In this document: one piece after another, positions 45,643-54,352 of the stretch | Layout of the letters: each line of letters opens with the position of its first letter | Numbering within the stretch: position 1 is the first letter of the stretch | Assembly: GCF_025562715.2 (NCBI RefSeq) | Contig: NZ_JAPFCC010000001.1 | Span: forward strand, 5,026,001-5,090,000 | Reading direction: 5' to 3' | Source: Endozoicomonas gorgoniicola | GTDB lineage: Bacteria; Pseudomonadota; Gammaproteobacteria; Pseudomonadales; Endozoicomonadaceae | Length of the DNA: 64,000 nt | Notes under the pieces: generated by a model | Told to the model about the DNA's origin: nothing | The model's input: the letters and a program-made list of their open reading frames with translations, nothing else | The model's database searches: none | Program-made: the position numbers and the translations under genes

Positions 45643-46778
45643 CCGGATTTTGCAAAGTAATGAATATGACGGGTGAACTTGTCATGGCGATCCAGGCTAT
45701 TCGAAGCTTCATTGTCTGCAGGGAGAGTAGTCACTTTACCGATATGTTCGATCTTGCCGCCTGCTTTCCTGATTAACAAGTTGTCACTCATGTTCGGTAC
45801 TGCATCGCCTTCTATATAGTAATGCTGAACATGCGCAGCGGCATTGGCTTTTCTTTCCTCGGGGATAGACTCTCGCATCTCCCTGCCAAGCTCAGCACTG
45901 GAAAAACAAATGGCGTGTACGGGCTCTTTCTGGCTCAGGGCGGCATAGGCTGCTTCACCTCCACCTTTGGAATGACCGGATACCGAAAACGCATAGTCCT
46001 TATATTTCGGGTCAGCAGCCATCAGGCTCTGTACCTTTTGAGTCAATTCGCTGGCCTGTTTGTAGCTGTCAGGTGCTTTGCCAAGCAGGGCGTTTTTGGC
46101 ATTGGCGATCCATTGCCTGAGAGTGAACCCGCGGTTTGACAGGGAGCGTTTAACCAGTCCTCCGGTGGCTTTGCCTGATGTGGTTCCACCAAATACAAGC
46201 CTTACTTCTGGTTTGGGATCGGATGTCGGGTTGTGGAGAATATAGGCTGTTAATCCTGATTTTTTATCATAAATGAAGCCTTCCGAACCTTTTGTGGAAA
46301 GCCCGGCTGCGTTCCCTGCTGCCAGAGCAAGAGGGCGGGCTATATCCCATTGTCCAAAGTTGAGGTGTTTTCCCACTTCCGGGTCAACCTTCGTATGATT
46401 TTCCGGGAGTTGCGTAGCCTGACTGATTTTGTCCAGAGATCGATGGTAGGGAAATGCAGCAATTTCGGCATCAATGGCTAATTGAATTTTTTGTCCGATA
46501 TCGTTTGGAGGTGGAGCTTCTACGGCATAAGGTTTTGGTATTTCTGAAACAAGCTTCACAGTCGATTCCTGTGGCTGGTGATGCAGAGACTGGAAAGAAC
46601 CTGTTATCTTTCCTGGTTGCCCGGTTGTTCCTGGTTTGAGCTGTTGCAGCCGCTCTCTCAGAGCGGGGCTTGATACACGGGCAGATGAGGTTTTTTCGTC
46701 TTTCGACAGGGGCGAATGATTGTCTGGTTTAAATCCTGAGGATTGTGCTGTTGAAGAGCTGGTTCCGTTGAGATTCAC
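45639..46778 (-). CDS. Candidate type III effector: alpha/beta-hydrolase (lipase-like)
   Basis: The first about 90 of 379 residues are Ser/Thr/Pro/Gln-rich and disordered-looking, as in effector secretion and chaperone-binding regions. The C-terminal part is lipase-like: FGGTTSG (196-202, possible oxyanion loop), nucleophile elbow VSGHSKGGGEAA with Ser270, an acidic candidate Asp325 in EGDAVPN, and His365 or His371/373 near the end. It starts with GTG, whose last bases form the stop of the upstream chaperone-like gene (GTGA, 4-bp overlap). The pairing strongly suggests a chaperone-delivered effector, possibly a phospholipase; activity and secretion are inferred. Confidence 0.65.
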   Translation of the reverse strand: MNLNGTSSSTAQSSGFKPDNHSPLSKDEKTSSARVSSPALRERLQQLKPGTTGQPGKITGSFQSLHHQPQESTVKLVSEIPKPYAVEAPPPNDIGQKIQLAIDAEIAAFPYHRSLDKISQATQLPENHTKVDPEVGKHLNFGQWDIARPLALAAGNAAGLSTKGSEGFIYDKKSGLTAYILHNPTSDPKPEVRLVFGGTTSGKATGGLVKRSLSNRGFTLRQWIANAKNALLGKAPDSYKQASELTQKVQSLMAADPKYKDYAFSVSGHSKGGGEAAYAALSQKEPVHAICFSSAELGREMRESIPEERKANAAAHVQHYYIEGDAVPNMSDNLLIRKAGGKIEHIGKVTTLPADNEASNSLDRHDKFTRHIHYFAKSG

Positions 46779-47236
46779 ACCTGCACCCCTGAGATCGGTG
46801 TTGAAGAAAGACCGGCAAGCTCCTGCTCTTCATTTGCCAGCTCCTGTTTCAGGCTTTCAGTAAGCTGGATGTAATTAAAGAGCAGGTTTTCAAAAATGTC
46901 TGTTGTCAGGTTGCCAATTGGCGAGCTGGTCATCAGGTGAATGCCGTAGCCTTCATCATCTATGGAAAACCATGTTCCACGCAGCCTGTCAGGGTTGCTA
47001 TTAAGGGTCAGTAGTTGCAGAGCCCTGCCATGACGAATGTCCGGATCAGAAGGCAGCCGGGAAAGCTGGGTGTGAATTATCAGGAGATCACTGCCTTCAG
47101 GCAGTTCGATAACAGCAGCTGTTTCATCGTTTTCATTGAGCAGCGTGCAGGCGTTGCCATTGATGGGGAAGTTGTGACCACTGATGTCACTCAGGTGCTG
47201 AATCAGTTGTTCGAATTGTTGTTGCGGGTCAGTCAT
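46775..47236 (-). CDS. CesT/Tir-type secretion chaperone
   Basis: The 153-residue acidic protein has the size and pattern of class I type III secretion chaperones. An N-terminal helix (QQQFEQLIQHLSDISG) is followed by alternating beta strands (CTLLNENDETAAVIELPE; LLIIHTQLSRLP), then ALQLLTLNSNP and a C-terminal helix (IFENLLFNYIQLTESLKQEL). Such chaperones bind the N-terminus of one effector encoded next door, here the hydrolase candidate that overlaps its stop codon. No secretion apparatus genes are in the window. Family assignment is by pattern, without a search. Confidence 0.72.
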   Translation of the reverse strand: MTDPQQQFEQLIQHLSDISGHNFPINGNACTLLNENDETAAVIELPEGSDLLIIHTQLSRLPSDPDIRHGRALQLLTLNSNPDRLRGTWFSIDDEGYGIHLMTSSPIGNLTTDIFENLLFNYIQLTESLKQELANEEQELAGLSSTPISGVQV

Positions 47237-47301
47237 CAGATTTAGCTCCTGTGAACCTGAATGTTCACATCGGCTTCTGATACTGATGTTTTAGTCAGTA
47301 T

Positions 47302-47329
47302 GGAGTCAACACTGTCGCGTGTTGACTCC
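47302..47329. terminator. Strong 11-bp stem-loop after the outer-membrane protein gene
   Basis: GGAGTCAACAC and GTGTTGACTCC form a perfect stem with a 6-base loop, 12 bp past the stop of the minus-strand barrel gene. No T run follows, so it may protect the mRNA 3' end rather than terminate by itself. Confidence 0.6.
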
Positions 47330-47340
47330 GGGTGATGCTA

Positions 47341-47922
47341 TCAGAAACGGTAAGCAACAGACAGGTAAGCTTCAGCAGCGTTCTTGTGCTTCAGTTTAAA
47401 ACTGTCTTTCTTAACTTCGTTACCGTAAGCGCGGTATCTCAGGCCCAGCTCAGCGTCAACAGGGCCAACCTGGTACATTACGCCAGTCTGAGCGCCGAAT
47501 ACAGCAGAGGTTTTGTTTCCAGCTTTCTCAACTTTCATCTTATTGGCACCCAGGGAAGCACCAACGAAAGGACGGAATGCAGAACCTTCCATGAAAACGT
47601 AATCAACAGACGCCATCAGGGTCTGCTCTTTGACCTTGCCGTCCGCCAGTTTTTTAGCATTTTCGTCTTTGAACTTAAAGCTCTTGTTCTGGCTGTATGT
47701 ACCGTAAACTCGTACGTTGTCGTTCAGGTATTTACCAACGCGGATGCCGAAGCTGTTGTTTTTTACCTTTTTGTCGGTTTCTTTCGTGGATGGGCTATTA
47801 AATTCAAAAGAACTTTTGGCTTTACCAGCTTCAATACCTGCGAACCAGTCACCAGCTTGAGCAGCAGTAGCACCAGACATCAGTGCAGCAGACATCAGCG
47901 CAGTAGAAATAATCTTTTTCAT
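47341..47922 (-). CDS. Small outer-membrane beta-barrel protein
   Basis: The 193-residue protein has a clear signal peptide (MKKIISTALMSAALMSGATAAQA, cut before GDW). Eight alternating amphipathic strands follow, ending in the C-terminal AYLSVAYRF whose last Phe is the outer-membrane insertion signal. This is the layout of OmpA/OmpX-type eight-stranded barrels. It is Lys-rich in its loops. The function is unknown; adhesion or membrane integrity are typical for the fold. It lies downstream of and on the same strand as nothing essential, divergent from rsmG. Confidence 0.85.
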   Translation of the reverse strand: MKKIISTALMSAALMSGATAAQAGDWFAGIEAGKAKSSFEFNSPSTKETDKKVKNNSFGIRVGKYLNDNVRVYGTYSQNKSFKFKDENAKKLADGKVKEQTLMASVDYVFMEGSAFRPFVGASLGANKMKVEKAGNKTSAVFGAQTGVMYQVGPVDAELGLRYRAYGNEVKKDSFKLKHKNAAEAYLSVAYRF

Positions 47923-48129
47923 GAGCGAGGGAACTCCATTAGCTTGTTAGTTGATTGGCAGGTCAGGTTTATAAACTATCAACCAGTAAGCCCTCTATTC
48001 AGGTACTGTATTGAAATCATTACGGACTTTGCGTTCGATACTTATCGTGTGGTGGTCTTAGTTAGTGGTTCGACGCTCCGGACAGGTTACAATAAGCAAC
48101 TAATTGATTTTTTTTCTGGTTAGTTTGAA

Positions 48130-48768
48130 ATGTCCCTACGTGAAAGTATCTGCCGAGGCGCAAATACATTGTCTGTGTCGTTAACTGAAGAGCAGGCTGA
48201 TTTGCTGACCCGGTATGTTGAGTTGCTGGCCAAATGGAACAAGGCTTACAACCTGACCGCCGTACGCGATATTAATGAGATGGTGTCCCGCCATATTCTC
48301 GACAGTCTGAGTATTGCACCGTACATGACCGGCGATTTCCTGATGGACGTGGGTTCCGGCCCTGGTTTGCCGGGTATGATCATGGCGATTATGTACCCTG
48401 AAAAGCAATTCACCCTGCTTGACAGTAATGGCAAGAAAACCCGATTCATGACTCAGGCAAAAATGGAACTGGGTTTAAATAATGTTCGGGTTGAAAACAC
48501 CCGCTGTGAATCCTTTCAGGCTGAACAACCTTTTGATGTTATTATGTCACGAGCCTTCAGCTCTTTACTGGATATGGTGGAAGGAACGCACCATCTGCTG
48601 AGCCCGGAAGGTACCTTTCTGGCAATGAAAGGCCTGTATCCGGAAGAAGAGTTACAGGAGCTGTACGCTGTACGGCCTGATATTAAAGAGACCGGAAGTC
48701 ATATTTTGTCGGTTCCGGGTTGTGAGGCACAGCGTCATCTCGTTATGCTGAAACAGATTAAGAACTAA
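48130..48768 (+). CDS. rsmG: 16S rRNA (guanine-527-N7)-methyltransferase RsmG
   Basis: The 212-residue methyltransferase has the GidB signature: LLAKWNKAYNLTAVRD, then HILDSLSIAP, the SAM motif DVGSGPGLPGMIMAI (about 73-87) and FDVIMSRAFSSL. It methylates G527 of 16S rRNA. It begins the rsmG-parA-parB run in the standard order after mnmG, although 3.5 kb of accessory DNA now separates it from mnmG. Confidence 0.97.
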   Translation: MSLRESICRGANTLSVSLTEEQADLLTRYVELLAKWNKAYNLTAVRDINEMVSRHILDSLSIAPYMTGDFLMDVGSGPGLPGMIMAIMYPEKQFTLLDSNGKKTRFMTQAKMELGLNNVRVENTRCESFQAEQPFDVIMSRAFSSLLDMVEGTHHLLSPEGTFLAMKGLYPEEELQELYAVRPDIKETGSHILSVPGCEAQRHLVMLKQIKN

Positions 48769-48792
48769 CAGAACGAACGGTAACATAAGGCA

Positions 48793-49590
48793 GTGGGAAA
48801 AATACTCGCGGTAACCAATCAGAAAGGTGGCGTTGGCAAAACAACGTCCTGCGTGAACTTATCCGCTTCTCTGGTCGCCAGTAAGCGCAGGGTATTGCTG
48901 ATCGATCTGGATCCCCAGGGCAATGCCACCATGGGAAGCGGTGTGAATAAGCATGACCTGGAACTGTCTTCCTACCATGTTCTGACCGGACGAGGCGTCA
49001 TTGATGATGTCATTGTGCATAGTGAAGGCGCTGGTTACGATATACTTCCCACTAATTCTGACCTGACTGCTGCCGAAGTAGAACTGATGAACCTTAAGGG
49101 TAAGGAAACCCGCCTGCGGGATGCCCTGAAGAGGATTCAGGATCGCTACGACTTCATCATGATTGATTGTCCACCGTCGTTAAATATGCTGACACTGAAT
49201 GCCCTGGTGGCTGCAGAAGGTGTGATCATTCCGATGCAGTGCGAGTATTATGCACTGGAAGGGTTAACAGCTCTGATGGAAACCATTACCGGTGTCCGTC
49301 AGACACTTAATCCCCGGCTGCATATTGAAGGTCTGTTGCGAACCATGTACGACCCCCGTATCAGTTTGACTAACGAGGTGTCCCGCCAGCTGATCAGCCA
49401 TTTTGGTGATCAGGTTTATCGCACAGTGATTCCAAGGAATGTGCGGCTGGCAGAAGCGCCCAGTCATGGCAAGCCGGTACTGGCTTATGACAAGAACTCC
49501 CGTGGTGCCATTGCTTATCTTGCTTTGGCTGGAGAAATGATCCGCAGGCACGACATTAAGTTCAAGACTCAAAGGGAAGCTGTGAGCTAA
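48793..49590 (+). CDS. parA: Chromosome partitioning ATPase ParA (Soj)
   Basis: The 265-residue deviant-Walker ATPase moves ParB-parS complexes. It has KGGVGKTTSCVNLSASL at residues 11-27, with the signature Lys, then LIDLDPQGNATMGSGV and DFIMIDCPPSLNMLTLNAL. The start codon is GTG, 24 bp after rsmG. Its stop overlaps parB by one base (TAATG). Confidence 0.98.
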   Translation: MGKILAVTNQKGGVGKTTSCVNLSASLVASKRRVLLIDLDPQGNATMGSGVNKHDLELSSYHVLTGRGVIDDVIVHSEGAGYDILPTNSDLTAAEVELMNLKGKETRLRDALKRIQDRYDFIMIDCPPSLNMLTLNALVAAEGVIIPMQCEYYALEGLTALMETITGVRQTLNPRLHIEGLLRTMYDPRISLTNEVSRQLISHFGDQVYRTVIPRNVRLAEAPSHGKPVLAYDKNSRGAIAYLALAGEMIRRHDIKFKTQREAVS

Positions 49591-50534
49591 TGGCTAAAAA
49601 ACGTCTCGGCACCAATTTAAATGCACTGCTTGGCGGTGCCAATTTATCGGCTTCTGTATCTGGCGATCTCGCGATGCCTGAAGCCTCTGTGAATAACCTT
49701 GTTGAAGGTTCTTCTGGTAGCTCTTTAGATAAGTCTTTAGATAAGTCTTTAGATAAAGAGCTGAGAGAGCTTCCGGTAGAGTTTGTCGTTCGGGGTAAAT
49801 ACCAGCCTCGTCGTGATATGCACCCGGATGCTCTCGAAGAGCTGGCAGAAAGTATCAAGGCTCAGGGAATCATGCAGCCGATAGTGGTTCGTCCACTGGC
49901 TGAAAACCGTTATGAAATCATTGCCGGTGAACGGCGCTGGCGGGCTGCCCAGATTGCTGGTCTGGGGGAAGTGCCGGTTCTGATCCGTGACGTACCTGAC
50001 GATGCTGCCATCGCCATGGCGCTGATCGAAAATATCCAGCGTGAAGACCTGAATCCTATTGAAGAAGCCATCGCCCTGTCCCGTTTACAGAAAGAGTTTG
50101 AACTCACGCAACAGGAAGTGGCTGAAGCGGTGGGTAAATCCCGTACTGCGGTAACCAACACTTTGCGGTTGATGTCCCTCGGTGATGAGGTAAAAAAACT
50201 GCTGGAGTATGGCGATCTGGAAATGGGGCATGCCCGGGCTTTGCTGCCTCTGCCAGAAATGGAACAGCTGGAAGCGGCTCGTTCCGTGGTGGCAAAAGGT
50301 TTGTCAGTACGCCAGACCGAAGCGCTGGCACGCCGTATCCAGCAGGAAAAAGAGCAGGGCAAAAAAGGCAAAGAGGAGAAGGTTGATCCGGATATCAAGC
50401 GCCTTGAGGATGACCTGACTGACCGCATTGGTGCCAAAGTAGCCATTCAGTACAATGCAAAAGGCAAGGGCAAGCTGGTTATTTCCTATAACAGCCTTGA
50501 TGAGCTGGATGGGGTGTTAGCTCATATTCAATAA
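49590..50534 (+). CDS. parB: Chromosome partitioning protein ParB (Spo0J)
   Basis: CTP-dependent clamp that binds parS. The 314-residue protein has the N-terminal ParB/sulfiredoxin fold (VRGKYQPRRDMHPDALEELA; IIAGERRWRAAQIAGL), a helix-turn-helix (LTQQEVAEAVGKSRTAVTNTLR) and a C-terminal dimerisation domain. The N-terminal linker contains three copies of Ser-Leu-Asp-Lys from a 12-bp tandem repeat. Two perfect target sites lie in recF. Confidence 0.98.
   Translation: MAKKRLGTNLNALLGGANLSASVSGDLAMPEASVNNLVEGSSGSSLDKSLDKSLDKELRELPVEFVVRGKYQPRRDMHPDALEELAESIKAQGIMQPIVVRPLAENRYEIIAGERRWRAAQIAGLGEVPVLIRDVPDDAAIAMALIENIQREDLNPIEEAIALSRLQKEFELTQQEVAEAVGKSRTAVTNTLRLMSLGDEVKKLLEYGDLEMGHARALLPLPEMEQLEAARSVVAKGLSVRQTEALARRIQQEKEQGKKGKEEKVDPDIKRLEDDLTDRIGAKVAIQYNAKGKGKLVISYNSLDELDGVLAHIQ
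49722..49757 (+). repeat. 12-bp in-frame tandem repeat in parB
   Basis: TCTTTAGATAAG is repeated three times (last unit ends in A), encoding SLDK three times in the linker before the ParB N-terminal domain. Copy number is likely variable between strains. Confidence 0.9.
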
Positions 50535-50545
50535 CTGAGTCACTT

Positions 50546-50580
50546 CGTTGTTTTGCAAGGATAGCCGTTGCAAAACAACG
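50546..50580. terminator. 13-bp perfect inverted repeat after parB
   Basis: CGTTGTTTTGCAA pairs with TTGCAAAACAACG around a 9-base loop. It lies in the 47-bp gap between the convergent parB and unknown gene. There is no clear T run, but the position suggests a shared terminator. Confidence 0.6.
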
Positions 50581-50581
50581 G

Positions 50582-51343
50582 CTATTTGACTTTTTCCAGG
50601 GCAAAAAAAGCAGCTTTAATATCGTTAACCTCTTGCTCAGACAGGTCGGTTCTGAAAGGGTTGGTTTCGTCCATTACTTGATCTTTGTATTGTTTGGCCT
50701 CCACAGGGAAAAGTTTATCAAATAGAAGCTGGTGAACTGGTCCGGTAAAGGAGATGCAACTTTTTGCCTTATCACTTAAATAATTTCTCATAAATTCATC
50801 TTTGGCATCTTTTCCATCCTGCACAAAGAGGACAGCACTCAAACCTCTGTATATTTTGCCACCAGGTCGTAAATTACGCTTTATATTGTACTTTTCGTCT
50901 ACCGTCAGGAAGCTAATAAAATCCATTAAAACGGACTCGGCTTTGTCTGCATAATCATCAGCAGCCATCATTCCGTGTTTTTCCAGCTTCATGGTTTTTT
51001 CTATCTGGCTATGAAGTTTGACAAGACTTTGAACCGCTTTTTCAGGCTTGTCTGACATCCAGTTTTGTAACATTTCACTGAATATTTTTCTGGATTGCTT
51101 TTTACTGCGTGCCAGCCGCCAGTTAACCCATACTGATGGCTTTGCTTTTTTTGTTTGCCGGGATGTTATAGGTTTTGAGTGGGTGAGGGAGGCATCTGGC
51201 TCAATGGCATTGGGGATTTTAGCTTCGACCTGCTCATTGGTTTTAACTTTGAATCCGAATTTTTGAGCAATTATTTTCTTTATACTGGCAAGACTTATAT
51301 GCTGCCTGAAATATGCCCTGGTTCTGGCCATTGAAACTTTCAT
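50582..51343 (-). CDS. Protein of unknown function, possible cytosolic effector
   Basis: I do not recognise this 253-residue protein. It is basic in its first 110 residues (many Lys/Arg; SRKIFSEMLQNWMSD) and more acidic after. It is mostly helical by eye, with no signal peptide or membrane helix. ATG 51343 is preferred over ATG 51349 because GCAGGG then lies at a proper distance. It sits between parB and yggL, where relatives have no gene, so it was probably acquired. LSEQEVNDIKAAFFALEKVK at the end is likely a helix. Confidence 0.6.
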   Translation of the reverse strand: MKVSMARTRAYFRQHISLASIKKIIAQKFGFKVKTNEQVEAKIPNAIEPDASLTHSKPITSRQTKKAKPSVWVNWRLARSKKQSRKIFSEMLQNWMSDKPEKAVQSLVKLHSQIEKTMKLEKHGMMAADDYADKAESVLMDFISFLTVDEKYNIKRNLRPGGKIYRGLSAVLFVQDGKDAKDEFMRNYLSDKAKSCISFTGPVHQLLFDKLFPVEAKQYKDQVMDETNPFRTDLSEQEVNDIKAAFFALEKVK

Positions 51344-51485
51344 GATCATCCCTGCGCGGTTATTAGCCCGTTAACAAGAAGGTTAGCCTATAACTTTGCG
51401 ATTCAGATAACGGCTTTGCCAAGGTGGACTATCTGTCGTATCTTCTAGTGCATAATTTTGATGAGTATCTTTAAGGTTGTAACTG

Positions 51486-51836
51486 ATGATCAAGGTCGAT
51501 GCTAAAAAGCGCAGCAGGCGGCTGCGTAAAAAACTGTACGCCGATGAATTTAAAGTCCTGGGTTTTGAGGTGGACTTAACGTTTGCCGATTCCACCACTG
51601 AGGAAGCCATGGATGTTTTTTTTGAGGATTTTCTGACAAATGTGATCGATGCCAACCAGTTGGTCTTTGGTGGCGGTGGCACTAAAGAAGGTTTTTCTGG
51701 CTTTGTGGTACCTGCTAAACGCTATGCTTCTTCCTCTGAAGATCATCGAAAACTGCTGGATAGCTGGTTTGAGCAGCAGGATATGGTGACAAATTACTCT
51801 GTTGGTGGGCTGATCGACGCCAATTTTGAACTCTAG
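51486..51836 (+). CDS. yggL: YggL-family 50S ribosome-binding protein
   Basis: The 116-residue protein contains KRSRRLRKKLYADEFKVLGF at the start and FGGGGTKEGFSGFVV in the middle, both hallmarks of the YggL/DUF469 family. YggL associates with the large ribosomal subunit; the exact role is not well established. It stands alone, with its own promoter region after 51350. Confidence 0.93.
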   Translation: MIKVDAKKRSRRLRKKLYADEFKVLGFEVDLTFADSTTEEAMDVFFEDFLTNVIDANQLVFGGGGTKEGFSGFVVPAKRYASSSEDHRKLLDSWFEQQDMVTNYSVGGLIDANFEL

Positions 51837-51968
51837 AGTTCAGGTTTTGACCTCTTAAAATCCTGACAAACCCCTGAGTTGATGCCATTGAACCAGAGGT
51901 TTGTCGGGCGGTTCTGGTATCACCTGAACTCTCTGCTGTTGGTTTTCAGTCACTTAAGCGGGTTCCCT

Positions 51969-53954
51969 ATGTTGTTCCACCGGACTGTGTTTGCATCGGT
52001 ACTGTCAGGCTGGCTTGCCAGCGGTATTCTCTATATAGCGAGTTATACAGCAACTTATGCAGCAACCCTTGAGCTGAGAGTCATGGAGACCACTGACATT
52101 CATGCCAATGTCATGGACTTTGATTACTACAAAGGACTGACGTCTGAAGAAATAGGTTTAGCCAGAGTTGCAACACTGATCCGCCAGGCTCGGAAAGAGG
52201 TGGAAAACAGCGTTCTGGTCGACAATGGTGATTTGATTCAGGGCTCGCCCATGGGCGATTACATAGCAGACAAAGGACTTAATAAAGGGGATATCCATCC
52301 TGTTTATAAAGCCATGAATCTGCTGGATTACGATGCAGGTAATATTGGTAATCATGAATTCAATTATGGGCTGAATTACCTGAAGCTGGCGGTAGCGGGA
52401 GCCAATTTTCCTTATGTCTGCGCCAATGTGCTGTCGGCAAAAAACAAGCGGTATCTGTTCAACCCTTATGTCATACAAGACAAGATGTTCGTCGATACAA
52501 AAGGACAAAAACAGGCGGTGCGGGTTGGTTTTATAGGGTTTGTGCCGCCACAGATTATCCAGTGGGACAGAAAGCACCTTGAAGGCAGGGTGATTGCAAA
52601 AGATATTGTGCAATCTGCCAGAAATCTGGTGCCTGAGATGAAAGAAGAGGGAGCGGACGTCATCATTGCCATCCCTCATTCAGGTATCAGTACCGACCCC
52701 TATAAGACCATGGCTGAAAACTCGGTGTATTACCTGTCACAGGTCGATGGCATTGATGCCATTATGTTTGGTCATTCCCACGGTGTGTTCCCGGGGTCTG
52801 ACTATAAAGGAATCAAAGGTATTGATATCGATGACGGCACAATCAACGGTGTCGCAGCGGTTATGCCCGGACGATGGGGAGACCATCTGGGTATTGTCGA
52901 TTTAACACTGAGCAACAGCAGTGGAGAGTGGGAGGTGATTTCAGGTCGATCAGAAGCCCGGCCAGTTTACGATCGACACCACAATAAGGCTCTGGTTGAA
53001 GCCGATCCCGAAATTATCAAAGCCGTGAAAATTGAGCATAAAGCCACCAAAAACTTTGTTAACCAGCCTATAGGCAAAGCAACTGACGTTATGTACAGCT
53101 ATCTGGCTCTGGTACAGGACGACCCTACTATTCAGATTGTGAACGATGCCCAGGTTAATTACGTCAGGGAGTTTGTGGAGGGTGATCCGGATCTGGATGG
53201 AATTCCTGTTATTTCTGCAGCGGCTCCCTTCAAGGTCGGTGGACGAAAGAATGATCCGAATGGTTTTACCGAAGTGGAAGCCGGTACCCTGACGTTCAGT
53301 AACGCTGCCGATCTTTATCTCTATCCGAATACTCTGGTCGCTCTGAAAATAAATGGCAAAGAGCTGAAAGAGTGGCTGGAAATGTCTGCCGGACAGTTTA
53401 ACCAGATTGACCCGAACAGTACTAAACGTCAGCACCTGATTAACTGGGACGGCTTCAGAACGTACAATTTTGATGTAGTGGATGGCGTACAGTACATGAT
53501 CGATGTAACACAACCGGCAAAATACGACGGTGATGGTCAGTTGATAAATCCTGAATCAGAAAGAATTACAGAGCTGATGTTTAAGGGCAAACCCGTCAGG
53601 GAAGATCAGGCGTTTATCATTGCCACCAATAACTACAGAGGTTACGGTGGCGGCAACTTTGCCGGTACTGGTGAAAAAAATATCGCTTTTGCGTCGCCGG
53701 ATGAAAACAGACAAGTGTTGTCCAATTACATTGCTAAAGAAACGTTGGTAACAGGTTTTGTCAAACCAACCGCTGACAATAACTGGAAGCTGGCTCCTAT
53801 CCAGACCAGTGCCGATCTGGATATTGTTGTTGAGACGGCACCAGGAAAAAAGGCGGCTGATTTTATCAAAAAGCACGCAGTGTATGACATGAAAGAGGTT
53901 GGCAGGGATGATGCCGAGTTTGCTTTATACAGGATAGACCTGGGACAGCATTAA
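51969..53954 (+). CDS. cpdB: Periplasmic 2',3'-cyclic-nucleotide phosphodiesterase/3'-nucleotidase
   Basis: The 661-residue protein has a signal peptide (VFASVLSGWLASGILYIAS). The metallophosphatase domain shows ETTDIHANV (metal-binding Asp-x-His), DNGDLIQGSPMGDY, GNHEFNYGL and GHSHGVFPG. The C-terminal 5'-nucleotidase domain covers about 380-640, with FSNAADLYLYPN and NNYRGYGGGNF typical of CpdB. It salvages extracellular nucleotides. ATG 51969 is taken because it gives a clean signal peptide; an in-frame ATG at 51882 would add 29 residues. Confidence 0.93.
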   Translation: MLFHRTVFASVLSGWLASGILYIASYTATYAATLELRVMETTDIHANVMDFDYYKGLTSEEIGLARVATLIRQARKEVENSVLVDNGDLIQGSPMGDYIADKGLNKGDIHPVYKAMNLLDYDAGNIGNHEFNYGLNYLKLAVAGANFPYVCANVLSAKNKRYLFNPYVIQDKMFVDTKGQKQAVRVGFIGFVPPQIIQWDRKHLEGRVIAKDIVQSARNLVPEMKEEGADVIIAIPHSGISTDPYKTMAENSVYYLSQVDGIDAIMFGHSHGVFPGSDYKGIKGIDIDDGTINGVAAVMPGRWGDHLGIVDLTLSNSSGEWEVISGRSEARPVYDRHHNKALVEADPEIIKAVKIEHKATKNFVNQPIGKATDVMYSYLALVQDDPTIQIVNDAQVNYVREFVEGDPDLDGIPVISAAAPFKVGGRKNDPNGFTEVEAGTLTFSNAADLYLYPNTLVALKINGKELKEWLEMSAGQFNQIDPNSTKRQHLINWDGFRTYNFDVVDGVQYMIDVTQPAKYDGDGQLINPESERITELMFKGKPVREDQAFIIATNNYRGYGGGNFAGTGEKNIAFASPDENRQVLSNYIAKETLVTGFVKPTADNNWKLAPIQTSADLDIVVETAPGKKAADFIKKHAVYDMKEVGRDDAEFALYRIDLGQH

Positions 53955-53999
53955 TGTGGAGGATGGGGCTGTGCAGGTTCTGCCTGGAAAATAATTTCG

Positions 54000-54027
54000 C
54001 AAAAAAAAGCCGCAATTTATTGCGGCT
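54000..54027 (-). terminator. Terminator on the minus strand (T8 tail)
   Basis: AGCCGCAA and TTGCGGCT form an 8-bp stem (54008-54027). On the minus strand the stem is followed by eight T, a good intrinsic terminator; on the plus strand the tail is poor. It may end a minus-strand transcript coming from about 54400. Confidence 0.75.
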
Positions 54028-54199
54028 AAGTCTTCTGCGGTAACGTCAGTGTTCGAAAGCAATAAAGCTGTCGGGGTTTACATCCTGTTCGTTCATTCAG
54101 GTTATAAAGCGCGATAGCCTTTTGCTGATTATTGTTACTGTCTCGTTTACCTGTCAGAATGCTGGCACATCCGGGGAGGGTACGATGCCTGGCAAGGAT

Positions 54200-54352
54200 T
54201 TACTTTAAATGTTTATCAGCTTCGCGGAAAAACAGAGACATATGATTCCAGCATGTCGCATTTCGCTTACGTCTTTTTAAATGAACAATCTGCTCAAACA
54301 CTGGAGTCTGTTTTTTTAATTCCACCCAGGATTTAATTGAAGTATTCTTCAT
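54200..54352 (-). CDS. Small open frame (50 residues) of unknown function
   Basis: The frame begins MKNTSIKSWVELKKQTPVFE after AAGGAAAAGG and ends ...FFREADKHLK. It is basic and Lys/Arg-rich. The only strong terminator nearby (54008-54027) points the same way, about 170 bp downstream. The rest of the 53955-54609 gap shows no other gene. It could be a real small protein or a chance frame in a small RNA. Confidence 0.4.
   Translation of the reverse strand: MKNTSIKSWVELKKQTPVFEQIVHLKRRKRNATCWNHMSLFFREADKHLK

Noticed and set aside
47332..48123. A 263-codon open frame on the plus strand
   Set aside because: Mostly antisense to the outer-membrane protein gene, which has a clear signal peptide and C-terminal Phe; the rest is leader DNA of rsmG.
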